From Azolla caroliniana (taxonomy: Eukaryota; Polypodiophyta), in contig JBHGNT010000011.1 of NCBI GenBank assembly GCA_043228905.1, positions 18,352,001 through 18,416,000 of the forward strand: a stretch of DNA of 64,000 bases, written 5' to 3'. The position numbers were made by a program, and so were the translations under genes. Shown here in pieces: positions 22,901-34,265 of this stretch. Positions within the stretch are counted from its first letter, which is position 1. Each line of letters begins with the position of its first letter. The notes under the pieces were generated by a model that saw only the letters and a program-made list of their open reading frames with translations, was not told the DNA's origin and did not search any database.

Positions 22901-25900
22901 TGCCACGTTTGTAATTTAAGCAAATGTAATTTTAAGTGGTAGCAATGTATCACATCCATTTTACTAGAGATTAACAAATTAATCCATATCCCTCCATGCC
23001 TATCAATACATTATTGCGGGACCACAATGTTCATTCCCATAATTGGTTGTGTTGATATTTCTATCTTAGCTCAACATACCTACATTAGCTCTATCCTTTC
23101 AGCTTTGTAGTATTTAAAATTTCAAATATACAATACTCATGGCTATATCGACAATCCTTCCAAATTTGTAAATTGTTAACAATGTCCCTATTATTTACAT
23201 GTGTGCATGTGCTCATGCAACCATGTGACAAATCTTTAAAAGTGTCTCAAACAATTTTTCTTGATTACATAAAAAATGCACCATATCTTCTTGTTTTATC
23301 TTGTTGGCAATTGATGATCTGAGTCATGGACATTGACATCCATGATAGTTCAATTCTTTCTCTCTGGTAGCTTTGGTATAGTTTTCATGTCTATCAATCA
23401 ATTGGTAACTTACTATCCTCTCTTTATTCTATCACAAACTTTATTTGACCTCTAGTTTTTCATTCTCTTCTTACCTAGAGAGGGCAATATTTCATAACTG
23501 ACTCTCCAACCACTTCATTCCAAGAAATGCACAAGAAATGATAGTCCTTGAGTGCCAAGGGTTTTCCTATACACATGCTTATTCAATCTACACGAATTTT
23601 CTCTATGGTTATGAACAACAAGAATGAGAGGCCAACCTTAATGAATAGCAAGCTTGTACGTGGATGTCCTTTTGAGTTGTATAACCATGGGGATATCGTT
23701 GATGCAAGGTTGTTGATAGTACACAATTAATTTTTACCGTTGAAACGTAGCTTGTAGAGTTTTTGTCCTTATTTACATTCAATTCCATTTGTCATATGTA
23801 GCTTCATTATGTAGTTGTAAAGTTCCCTTAGTTCTATTTAGTTTGATAGTGCTTGTGTAAATAGGACAATGTGACCTTTGCAAACATGTAGCATGAGTGG
23901 CAAATGGTTTGGTATCTTATTTTTCAAACAACATGAGAATAAGAAAAACCAATATATCAAAGAGCTTCAAATTGAAAATTGATGTTGCTCTTTAAATTTG
24001 AGGGTTGTCCCACATCAAGAAACCCCATGATGATGATCGTCCAACATATCATGTCATATATATTGTTGGGATAAGGATTGTTATGAGATATCAAAATGTG
24101 TTTTGAATCATTTAGGATTCGTTGTTATGAGTAAAATGAGCATCTTAAGCATTACAAGTGTGATTGCAAAACAAGGGGTAGATTTCAATGCAACAATCCA
24201 TTCATGCATTTATAGGTGACTAAATTCAAGAATTTGACATGTTTTTTCTAATACGAAAATAGGTGTGCATTGTTGGTGGAGTGGTCAAGCCATCATTGTT
24301 GTTAACCATCAATTGTGAGTAAAATTCCCCAAAAATGCATATCGTGCATACAAATAATTAACTTTCAAGGAGTCTATGCTTAAAAATGATGAGAGGAGGA
24401 ACTTTAAGCATCAAGGAGACCAAGAAGGTGAAAAAAGTTGGAATAATGAGATCCTTTACCTAAAGCTTAATGTGGCACATCCACATCTAAATCTACACCT
24501 TACTGACATCTTACTTTAACCTTACAGACTTTACTTTGAGTGCTTTTAAGAACTTTGATGTCTATTCAACATTTTGTTCATTTCTCGTTGTTATTTGGAG
24601 GCTCACATCTCACATTGAGGTTTCGCATTAGTAATGCAAGTTTAAAAAAAAACAAAAACTATATCTATTGATGAATGTTAAATAAAGACCTAATGCTAAT
24701 ACCAAAAGTTTACAGACACATCCACGTGAAACAATTTTTAGATCTATGAACAAAACCTAGTGCTTTGTGTAGAGAGAATATTCTATTTATTAGATGAGAA
24801 ACTAGTGTAGGATATTAGTGTGATGCATATTGGAGTCCCCCACAAGCTAGCTAGAAAGTAATTTGAGCACCCAATATCTAGCCATAGAAATCACCATAAT
24901 CACTACATGGAGCATCAATTGGCACTCATCCACTTATATTGAGGCTCCTCAAATCACATCCACCCATGTAGAATTTCCTCAGATAAACCCACTCATCTCA
25001 TTTTTGTTTAGCATACACATAGGAATGCCAATAATCTTCTATAGAGCCTTTTAGTACTTAATGTCCACGTTGTCCCACTATTTATGCTTGCTTAAATTTT
25101 CTTGTGGATGCATATATATGCACATGTCTCGTGTCCACATCAATCATCATGTACTACATTGGAGGACCCATATGGTAAAATACAGAAGCAAGAAGAGAGA
25201 AAGGTTTGAGGCAAGGATTGAAAGGAACTTTGAATGGCTAGTTGTATTAGAATGGGAAGCCAAACATAAAACAAATTAAAAAACAATAAATAAGCAATTG
25301 GAAAACGATAGGCTCATGCCAAAAGCACCCGTGCTAACAAGTTAGAATTATTTTGACTTATAGCTAAGCATACTGTACTCGTCGGTGGGTATATTTTCAA
25401 ATCATTGGATGAGATTAACATAAGAGATTATTGCTCAAATTTTGAGGCTCTCCCATCAAACATTACATAATATATATTCCTCCAAACGGCAAATGATTTT
25501 TTTATTTGAAAGTGTAAACCTCACTTACCTAACATGTTAAATCCCATCCCCTTGCCAACAATCCACATAATTTCATTCATGGCATCTAACCACAATTTGA
25601 CAATGCATATTTTGTGCCACTACACTAATACACCACTACAATGATCATGTTTTAAGCATTCATGCTTGCCACCCCCATATTTAACCGTGACTTGTCATTG
25701 CATAATTTCCTCTCTTAGCAACAATGCACAAGCTAAATTATATCATTGAGTAGTGCATTTCTTGTACATTGAGATGCATTTGAACATTATGCCTCATAGG
25801 TTATATTTGACCTTTTGAGGAAGGTAATAAAATTGCTTTCTTCTCTCTAACTCTATCTATATGGGTACATATAATATTATAAAGTTTTAAAGAAGAGGCA

Positions 25901-26662
25901 AACTACTCTTCAATGGAATTGTGGTTATGACGGGGAACGGCTTGAATGAGAAAACAAAGAATATAGGAATAAATGAGACACATGTGTGTTTGGAGAGAGA
26001 GATAGATAGAGAGGTACCAAGCTAGGATTGTCCGAGCTCAATCATCACCATTGATATTCCATGATTATATTGCTGAAAATTAAACATGCTCACAAAAAAA
26101 TGACCGATGAGCGTTCATATAAATTTATTCTCAAGTGAAAGTTTAGAGAAAACTGACCATGTTACTGCCCTAACTCTGAATGTAATTGAGCGAAGGTCCA
26201 AACATATATTGCAACAAAAAATCTACCTACCTCAAATATCATATTATGTTGTACATGTTTAGATGCAATGTTCCTATGACTTTATTTCCCTCTCACATAT
26301 GTGTCATAACTTGCCTTCATGTATCATTTTCTCTTATCTACCAATATTTATTATGAGTTGATGTGAAGAGGTGCCTATTTGTTCAATGGTCATTTGGAGT
26401 CCGTGTGTAAGATGTGCATTGGAGTGTATATGGGGGAATGCTGAAATTACTATGACAATGCACGAGAATGTAGGTATGGTAATATGTCATTTGCACCTCA
26501 TGGGGAGTTAATCACATCCCCATGGGTGTTTAGTCTTTGAATTAACTTTGATCACCTAATTTATTTCTTGTTGGTAAGCCTTAGATTAAGAAAATCCAAA
26601 TTTTAGTCAAAGGGAAGAAATTTGTCTATATACACGTAGCACTAGGCTAACCAAGTATTCAT
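19986..26662. other. Long gene-free AT-rich region
   Basis: I see no supported gene over about 6.7 kb. It holds a (CT)n run at about 20474-20498 and scattered short frames under 90 codons without domains (for example 21027-21284, 22413-22640, 25061-25279). The sequence character suggests old, unrecognisable repeat DNA. Confidence 0.55.
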
Positions 26663-26929
26663 TTGAGCACATACCAACATTGTTTATGTCCATGTGATGC
26701 AATTTGTATAGAGGATATGAGAGCAAGTTGTGCATACTGTTTATGGGGAAGGCTCTATGATCTTCGAATGGAAGCCATTACTCATAATAGAGCTTCAATT
26801 ACCATGGGTGTTGCCCCTACTTTTGCTCTAATGATTTGGCTTAGTATTGATAACCCTAAACCCTCTCAGGCACAAAGTACTCCCTCTTTTGTATGGGCAC
26901 CATATTCTAGTAGAGAGCAAATATGGGTT

Positions 26930-27350
26930 ACTTATGTCTTCTCAATTATTGTTAGCATAGAAAGGATAGACTCGGCTCTCAATTTAATCACTTGTTTTGT
27001 TTGGGGGTCAAAGAGGTGGGAGACATATTTGAGGCTTAACCTTAGAAACAATTATTGTGTATCTTGCCAAATTATGGGTTTAGTTAGCATAACATTGATG
27101 CAAGATCCTATACATATACAAACCAAAGAGCAACCATGGGGTATTGAGTCTCCCCCGCGGCTATCATCAAAACCTCAAGAAGAATGGAGGCTATGGAACT
27201 TTGATTATGGTTGATGATAGATCTTGAAATGTAGTTCACAATAGACATTGCCACTTCTAGTAAATGCCTTCTTTTAGAGATTATTGATTGGGGGTTAGCC
27301 TTCCGGTTTATTAGCTCTTAAAAGCAGTTGTGTCGTGTTATTTGATGCCA
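26930..27350 (+). repeat. Dispersed repeat, copy B
   Basis: Partner of the repeat at 17041-17590, in the same orientation and with the same block order. An open frame of 183 codons (26663-27214) overlaps it but has no recognisable domain and is not shared in open form with copy A, so I treat it as chance. Confidence 0.6.
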
Positions 27351-28505
27351 AGACAATGGTTGCACAATTTACATTAGTTGATGGAGATAAGAGACCAATC
27401 TTGTCTTCCTCTCTAATAGATATTGGAGATTGCGTCATAATTGTGATATCCATGGAGTCATATTGTATCTACAGAAGTTGAAGGGACTATTGATGCGGCA
27501 AATTTGTTCATTGGAACAAGTCGAAAATTCTGTCCTTGATGGAATGTTCATCTTGTCTATTGGTGATTTAAGATGTTCTACTACTCATGTTGGGGACCGG
27601 GGTGACACCTCTAAATTGTGGTACCATTGTAGTGTTTTTCACACACATATAATTGTGTGTTTTCAGCAAGACAAAGAGGATAAAATAAAATAGGATTTTT
27701 TTCGCCCATTAGGAGGCCAAGTTTGACCAAGGAGCAAATAAACGTATCATGTTTGACATGACTCTTTCCTAAGATGGGGGATGGCTACTACCATATAGTA
27801 AAAATTCTCTATATGAAAATACGGATATACTTGCTTAACCTTCGTGGTGGAGATTTGATTGTGACACTTAAGCCGTTGTACTTATTGCAAATTATCTTGT
27901 ATGCTAAGCATGAGAGAAGTAAAAGAGAGAGAGAGATAGCACATTTAGTGGGACTCAAGAGTTCTGAGAGGACAAGACTAAAGATGGAGAGGATACGTCG
28001 AGATAAAGAAAGTGGTACAACGATTTGGTCATTTCAATTCTTAACAAGCGAATAATGGGCAAATAGAAATATTTTAGCAGATTTTTTATCTTGTAGAATT
28101 GGCTAGATTTTCGAAATACCGATCAACGTTTTATCCAATGGTTAGAAAACAAGAATTTCAAGGACCGTGCTCAATAATTTATTAGATTGAGGAAAGGAAG
28201 TGGGGGGGGGGTTTGAGGGAAGAGGGAGTTCAATGCATACTAGAAGAAGGTCATGGGTTTGGACCCCCTACATAGTTGGAAGGCATATTGTGGCCCGTAG
28301 GTAATGTTTGGTCAAAGTATGCACGTTTTTTTGGTAAATCGTTGTTCGGCACATACTAGAAGCTCATGGTTTTGGACTCCTATGTAGTTGTGAGGCAAAT
28401 TGTAAGTGATGCTTGGTCGGATTCGAACATCAATATATGGGTTTGTTAACTTCACGTCTCGGGGCATTTGCCATTACTTCTAGTCTCTTTAGGCAGTAGC
28501 CTTGG

Positions 28506-28508
<3 letters not shown>
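27351..28508. other. Noncoding, with a diverged two-copy repeat
   Basis: Near 28238-28325 and 28350-28425 two diverged copies share CATACTAGAAG, TCATGG-TTTTGGAC, GTAGTTG or TAGTTGG, and ATG-TTGGTC. A G9 homopolymer lies at about 28202-28210. Frames at 27430-27693 and 27774-28055 have no domain support. Confidence 0.5.

Positions 28509-28569
<61 letters not shown>
28509..28569. repeat. (GA)n microsatellite
   Basis: About 30 uninterrupted GA units. Further GA and TC runs at 28801-28817 and 28981-29004 lie closer to the start codon of the downstream kinase gene and may be in its promoter or leader. Confidence 0.95.
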
Positions 28570-28573
<4 letters not shown>

Positions 28574-29086
28574 CATTTATGAACAAAAAGACATGGTTGG
28601 CACTGACTTAGATCAGTGGATTCTATAATGTAAGCCCTAGGATGAGATCTAAAATGAGATTTCCCTTTTTTCTTTTTCTTTTGATATGTTTGTTGTGTGT
28701 GTGTAAAAAAGAAGGATCTCTTGAACTTTCTCAAGTCATCATATTGTTTCTCCTCAAATGAACCCCATTTGGTGGTGGTACTAGTCATTAGTAGTATAAA
28801 GAGAGAGAGAGAGAGAGTCTCTTTATGGCTACTACTCACCAATTGTGGCTTGGTGACCCATCTTCAATTCTAATGAAAATGCTTGGGTAGCTTTTGTTTG
28901 CCTATGGCTTCCATTATGCTCACCATACCTCTCTTTCTCCCTTCAGCTACTAAACTTGCTTCCATTATGCTCACCATAGCTCTCTCTCTCTCTCTCTCTC
29001 TCTCAAGCTTAAGCTAATCATATGTTGAAAAACCCACATTATTTGCAGCATTTTGACATAAATACTCTTGTCTAGAGCCAGCAGAT

Positions 29087-30172
29087 ATGGGCTGTTTCTC
29101 CATTCCGATCGCCTGCGACATTAAGCTCAAGCAGAGATCCTCATCCTCGTCCTCTCATTCGTCGCCTTCTTCTTGTAAGAAAGAAGATGATGATGGCATT
29201 GTGTGTGGTAGATCTATTACTACATTCCTACAATCTCCAGCGAGATCGGTTTCTTCTCGGGATGCAAACACTGCCCATCACCAGAATCTGAATGTTGGCA
29301 ATAGTATAGACATAGGATGCACTGCCCCAACTTTCAGATCAATCTCCTTACATAGCCCCAGATCAATGCTGCTACCTTCTTCCCTCTTTAAAACCTCTAA
29401 TCATAAACAAAACCACCATTATCAACAAAAGAATGCATGTCTAGACCAACATAGCTTTGGCCATGGTGGCTTCCATCACAACGAAGATGAAGGAAGATTC
29501 GTCTTTCATTCTGCTCCCTTGTCCTCAAATCCGGCGATCGAAATGTCGACCCATAAAACCGGACAATTTTTTCCTTTACCATTACCACCGGCATCGAATG
29601 AAACCTCGGTCTCCTCCACAATCTCAACAAAATCATCATCATCATCTTCATCATCTTCATCATCTTCATCATCATCATCATCTTCATCATCTTCATCATC
29701 ATCATCATCATCCATTCCCCCATCCTCTTCTTCATCTTCTTCTTCCCCTCACTCCAAAGCTTCTAACAATCGAGTAGAAGACCACTCTTCTAAAGATCGT
29801 AGCACCAAGGCCACCAATGCCCACATTGCTTCAAGCCTTATGCCTTTGCCTCTTCCTCCCTCACTTCCCACATTGACAGAATTCTCATTCGACGAATTGG
29901 CAGGGGCATGCCTCAACTTCGCGCCCGAGTTTTATGTGCGAAATGGGGGCATCGGCCCCGTCTACAGAGCCACCATTCGGCATTCTTCCCACAATTCCAA
30001 ACAACAAAAAGATGAAGAAGAAGAAGAAGAAGAAGATGATGATGATGATGAAGAAGAAGGAAGAGCAAAAGAAGCGGGCCCTCCTCCTATGGAGGTCTCA
30101 GTCACAGTTTTGAGCAAATCCCATTCACTTCAAGTAAGACTACATACATATTGATGATGAGATTTTTGGCTA

Positions 30173-30239
<67 letters not shown>

Positions 30240-32443
30240 GGATAAGACCAATCTCTCTCCTATGTGGAGAAAATTAGCACACTTTTTTTCCCCTTCAATT
30301 ATGTTCTCCCTAAGGCCTATAGTGTTAGATGATGTTTCGAACCTCACACATGTTTGGCACTACATCTCGGACAATATGGGAAACAAATCATAGTGGAAAT
30401 AAGTGTCTCGGACTGCTTGTGACATTTGAGTTTTCTCAATCTTAATCCACATGGATCTTGTGCTGAATGCCAGAAAACTCGTAGCACATGATATGCTATG
30501 TCACGAGAAGTTTGAATGCAATATGTTATGTCATGGTACCAATGCTATTTTGGTGTGATGTTTGTGTAATGCTACAACATCATTTTGGTGTGATGTGTTG
30601 TCTCATGATTGGTCGAATGGGATATGCTCATGTCTCTTGATTGATTTTGAATGTAGAGGTTTAAGAAGTGGCGTGCCGAGGTGGAGTCTTTAGCTCGACT
30701 CAATCATCCAAACCTATGCAAACTCATCGGTTTTACTAGGGAGGACCCCTCTAGGTCCACTCTTCATGATGGCATCGGACTACAAACCCAAAGAGAGAGG
30801 CTCCTAGTTTTCGATTATGCGGCCAATGGTAGTTTGGACACCTTGCTATATTGTAGGGAAGGGAAGGCTCCTCTTGATTGGGTGACACGCCTAAAAATTG
30901 CAATCGGAGCTGCCGAAGGCCTTGCATTCTTACATGACAGAATGCCGAGACAGGTACCCATGATCCCCACCCCACTTATGTCCAATGTCTTTTTTGCCCA
31001 TTTCTTTAGTTTTTTAATTGCTCTTGAAAACTTTGTAAATATTGCATAGATGCCTGATAATTTCAAAAATATGCTTGCTTGTGTGCAAAACTTAACAAAA
31101 GATGCTCTAGTGAGAGTTCATGCTCCAAGAGACATGAAAAATTAGGAATTAATCTAAAACCTCAACTATGACCGGAAGTACGCTTTTCAATTTCTCGCAC
31201 ATTAAAGCATATTTAGGTAAAGTTTCCCCTACACCCGTTTTTTAGTATCTTGTCCCATGGATGACTTGATGTTTATCACTATTCCTTGGAGATCTGTAGT
31301 TTATTTACTTTATACTTAAATACGACTAACCGACACCTTTGACTAAGGGCATTTGGTGACATTTTAGAAAACCACTAAAAGTGTAAGGGTGTAGCTTTAC
31401 AACCATAAGTGCTAATAATTGATCCTTTTGCTTTTATCCACAATATCATTCAGATTGTTTACAAGCTTTTCAAGACTTTGAATATACAAGTTGATCACAA
31501 GTTTAATGCCAAGTTATCCGATTACTATGGGTTTACAACAAAAAGTCAAGAAGAGATTCCATCTTCACTCAACTCGGCTAGCTCTCTAGTGGACCCGGTA
31601 AGAAGCAACCTATATCTATTAGGAACAACGGAAAATCTAAAGATGCTAATTACATCATGAATGGAGCTATTAGGTTTATGTTGGCATCAACCCACTCCAT
31701 TTATGCACACTTACACGAATATGACCCTAACATAAAGTGAGCTAACCTCTAAAACTAATTGGGCATGGTAGGACGATGCATATGTGGCACCGGAGACACG
31801 AGCTTGTGGTGATGTGACAGCGAAGAGTAACGTGTGGAGCTTTGGGGTGGTATTGCTTGAGCTCTTGACGGGGCGACAAAACATGGATGAGATGTTCCCC
31901 GAAGAAGAAAGGAACTTGGTTCAATGGTGTCGGCCCTATCTGCTAGATCCGAAGAGGCTATATTTAGTGATGGACCCAGAGCTAAAGGGTCGGTACCCGA
32001 CCAGAGCAGCGAAGACAATCGCGGATTTGGCCTTGTTATGTTTGGCAGAAGATCCGAGGGCAAGGCCAAGTATGAGGAATGTTGTGGGGGTCCTTTCTGC
32101 GTATCATGCTAAGTCCATGCAATACAATATGTCCTCGTTACTCCAACATCATAATTCGGCTAACATAAGTAGAAGCCTAAGTTGTAAGACAAAGGCCAGG
32201 CTCTCAAAGAGTTATAGCTTGGCTAGTGTTCTAACAAGTCCTGGGAGGATTTTTCCTGATGCCAAAGCATTGGACTTCATACAAGGTCACCATGTTAGCT
32301 CGACAATACAATGTCTACCTAATAGGAAATATCCCATCTATCAAGGGAAGGCTAAGTTTTTGTCTGGAGAGATGGTGAGAAGGAGGACCTCCCTCCCTCC
32401 AAGCCTTTACTCCCTCTCGGGGGAGATCTTCATGAATCCATAG
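29087..32443 (+). CDS. RLCK-type protein kinase gene, predicted pseudokinase
   Basis: Four exons are inferred from GT-AG sites, all at codon boundaries: 29087-30133, 30657-30953, 31454-31597, 31772-32443; 719 residues. The N terminus MGCFS fits N-myristoylation, so plasma-membrane tethering is likely. Residues about 20-270 are Ser-rich with a long poly-Ser run coded by TCA/TCT repeats. The kinase-like domain starts FSFDELAGACLNFAPEFY. The Gly loop reads NGGIGPVY. The VAVK Lys position is Thr340 (VSVT). The C-helix Glu is kept (KKWRAEVESLARLNHPNL). The HRD/YRD loop reads IVYKLFKTLN with Leu453 in place of the catalytic Asp. DFG is altered to DYYG. APE is kept (AYVAPETR), and KSDVYSFG reads KSNVWSFG. 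All core catalytic residues are thus lost while the frame stays open, suggesting a scaffold-type pseudokinase or an early pseudogene. The closest group appears to be RLCK VII. Confidence 0.8.
29632..29712 (+). repeat. TCA/TCT trinucleotide tract coding poly-Ser
   Basis: In-frame TCA and TCT repeats in exon 1 of the pseudokinase gene encode about 27 consecutive serines. Antisense poly-Asp and poly-Met frames over it are shadows. Confidence 0.92.
30174..30240 (+). repeat. (TTG)22 microsatellite in intron 1
   Basis: About 22 perfect TTG units start 40 bp after the predicted 5' splice site of intron 1 (30134). It produces long Leu or Asn artefact frames. Confidence 0.95.
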
Positions 32444-33980
32444 ATAACTCTTTTTCGACTTTTACAACATGTATCATCATTATTGTTATCATTACATAAC
32501 CTAAGCACCCCAACAATAATGGGCCATCCTCCATGATCCAATGGCTACTTTTGCATGTTGTAACTTGGCATCATACACGTACTCACGCACACACAAACAA
32601 ACATAAACACAAACACACTTGGGTGTGTTGTATCCATGGTTCCATATTATTCCCTTGACACAAGTTACTCCAATTGGTTTAGAATTGTTGAGGGATCCCA
32701 ATAGGCAACTGTACACTCTTGGCAACAATCAACATTCTTTTGGTATTATATGCACAACACAAGTTCTGCAATTAGTGTAGAAAGAATTTTGGCCAATAAG
32801 ACAATGACTCCAAATGGGCAACCACACCACACATTCCTTATGTACACAATTTCCTTTGACTATGTCTAAATGGATGTTGTTACATAGATGATGTGGGTTT
32901 ATGTAACAATATGTTTGCACATTATTAACTCATCAATGGCAGGCATGCTTCTTTTGGGAGTAGACATGTATCAATTGTACATTACAATATCCTTTCCAAG
33001 TACCAAATATAGATTTGCACTTTTTCGTTATTCTTGGTTACATTTTATAAAATAACATGTGTATTTTAATATCACTATTTGAAAGTGATGGTAAAGGAGA
33101 TGCCCCAAAACTTCTTTCAAAAGTTGTCCTATAACTATATAGATTGTTATCAAGCCATTAAAAGTTGTTTGTATGATAGTTTTATCACATAGTTTAATTT
33201 ACTCTATCAATAAGTATGTAGGTGCTCATATACGAGGAATCCATTTCATATTTAATCATATGACATAATATATAATCTTAGTCGTTCCCCTTATTGATGG
33301 GTGATTTGGCTTATTGTTGATATTTAGTTGTTAACTTGTTAAGAACACAAAACACGTTGTGACTATCTATCCTTCGATATGTGGATTCAAATAACAAAAT
33401 CTACTAGTTTGGATAACATGGCCTTGAAACTTCTTAGGCTTGTCATATCATTGTCGAGTTTGTGGATGGTGTTGCATAAGGGATCATTATCATCCTCACC
33501 AATTAATCTCATCGGCATTGCCTTGTTATAAGAATACTTCTAGACCATCAAAATCACTTTCTTCGATTTTTTGCAAATTGTAGTCTTGTTTTTTTTTCTC
33601 TTTTGTCGTACGTTGTCGTGAAGATCCGTCACTACGTGCGGATCGTGAGGCGGAACCATCGGGGTCCTGGACTGGAAGGATTCGAAGTTTGCACTACCTT
33701 TAGCGAGAAAGTATTTAAGATAGATTGAAAGAGAGGGAGATTGAGATAAGATAGAACGCTTGACTTTAGATTGAGAGACAAGATTAATACATCACAAAAA
33801 TGGGATAATGAATTTTCTTCCTCTTAATTTCTTGATTAATACATAGCCCGTTTTTCCTCTCCATCCACTCTTTTATAGATGGCCCCATGCACATGATACC
33901 TATGAGGGTGCAAGACATGCATGAGATGCATGTTTGTCATTCGAATTTACATATAAAATGATCAAAGTAAAGCTTTTGAA
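32444..33980. other. 3' flank and intergenic DNA
   Basis: Probable 3' UTR of the pseudokinase gene followed by AT-rich noncoding DNA. A CG-richer patch at about 33607-33690 and a GA-rich stretch near 33727-33790 stand out slightly but could not be assigned. Confidence 0.45.
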
Positions 33981-34053
33981 GATGTGACTTGGCTTAGTGG
34001 TAAGGCTTTTGACTTTCAACTTGGAGGTGCAGGGTTCAAGCCTTTCTCACATC
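33981..34053 (+). ncRNA. tRNA-like unit, probable tRNA-derived SINE head or tRNA relic
   Basis: A 73-nt unit of tRNA length. The acceptor arms GATGTGA and TCACATC pair perfectly over 7 bp. A box-like sequence TGGCTTAGTGGTAAG and B box-like GGTTCAAGCC are in the right places. The D and anticodon stems pair poorly, so it is not a functional tRNA. A tRNA-derived SINE or a decayed tRNA is the likely identity; no poly-A or poly-T tail boundary was clear. Confidence 0.55.
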
Positions 34054-34159
34054 CCTTTTAAAACACAAAATACTAGTAGGCTTTTGGTTTTGTATTTACA
34101 CTGAAAATCTTCAAAACACCATGCACTGCGATCAACCGACCGATCTGTCTATCCCAACC

Positions 34160-34265
34160 GGTTAAATCTGATCCTGTCGGTCGCCGTCGTCGTCTCACCA
34201 ACTCTGATTCTATCCGTCGCCGTCTCACCGGTTCCGTCCGGTTCCGTCCGGTTCCGGTCGGCCAA
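34160..34265. repeat. CG-rich minisatellite
   Basis: Two levels of repetition: a unit of about 36 bp (TCTGATCCTGTCGGTCGCCG and TCTGATTCTATCCGTCGCCG, at 34167 and 34203) followed by 10-bp repeats GGTTCCGTCC at 34230 and 34240 and GGTTCCGGTC at 34250. It is strikingly CpG-rich in an AT-rich setting. Confidence 0.8.

Noticed and set aside
26663-27214. 183-codon open frame
   Set aside because: It has no domain, overlaps a dispersed repeat, and the other copy of that repeat is not open in this frame.
29397-29777. Poly-Asp, poly-Met and poly-His frames
   Set aside because: They are other-frame readings of the TCA/TCT serine tract in exon 1.
30102-30393. Poly-Leu and poly-Asn frames
   Set aside because: They are produced by the intronic TTG microsatellite.
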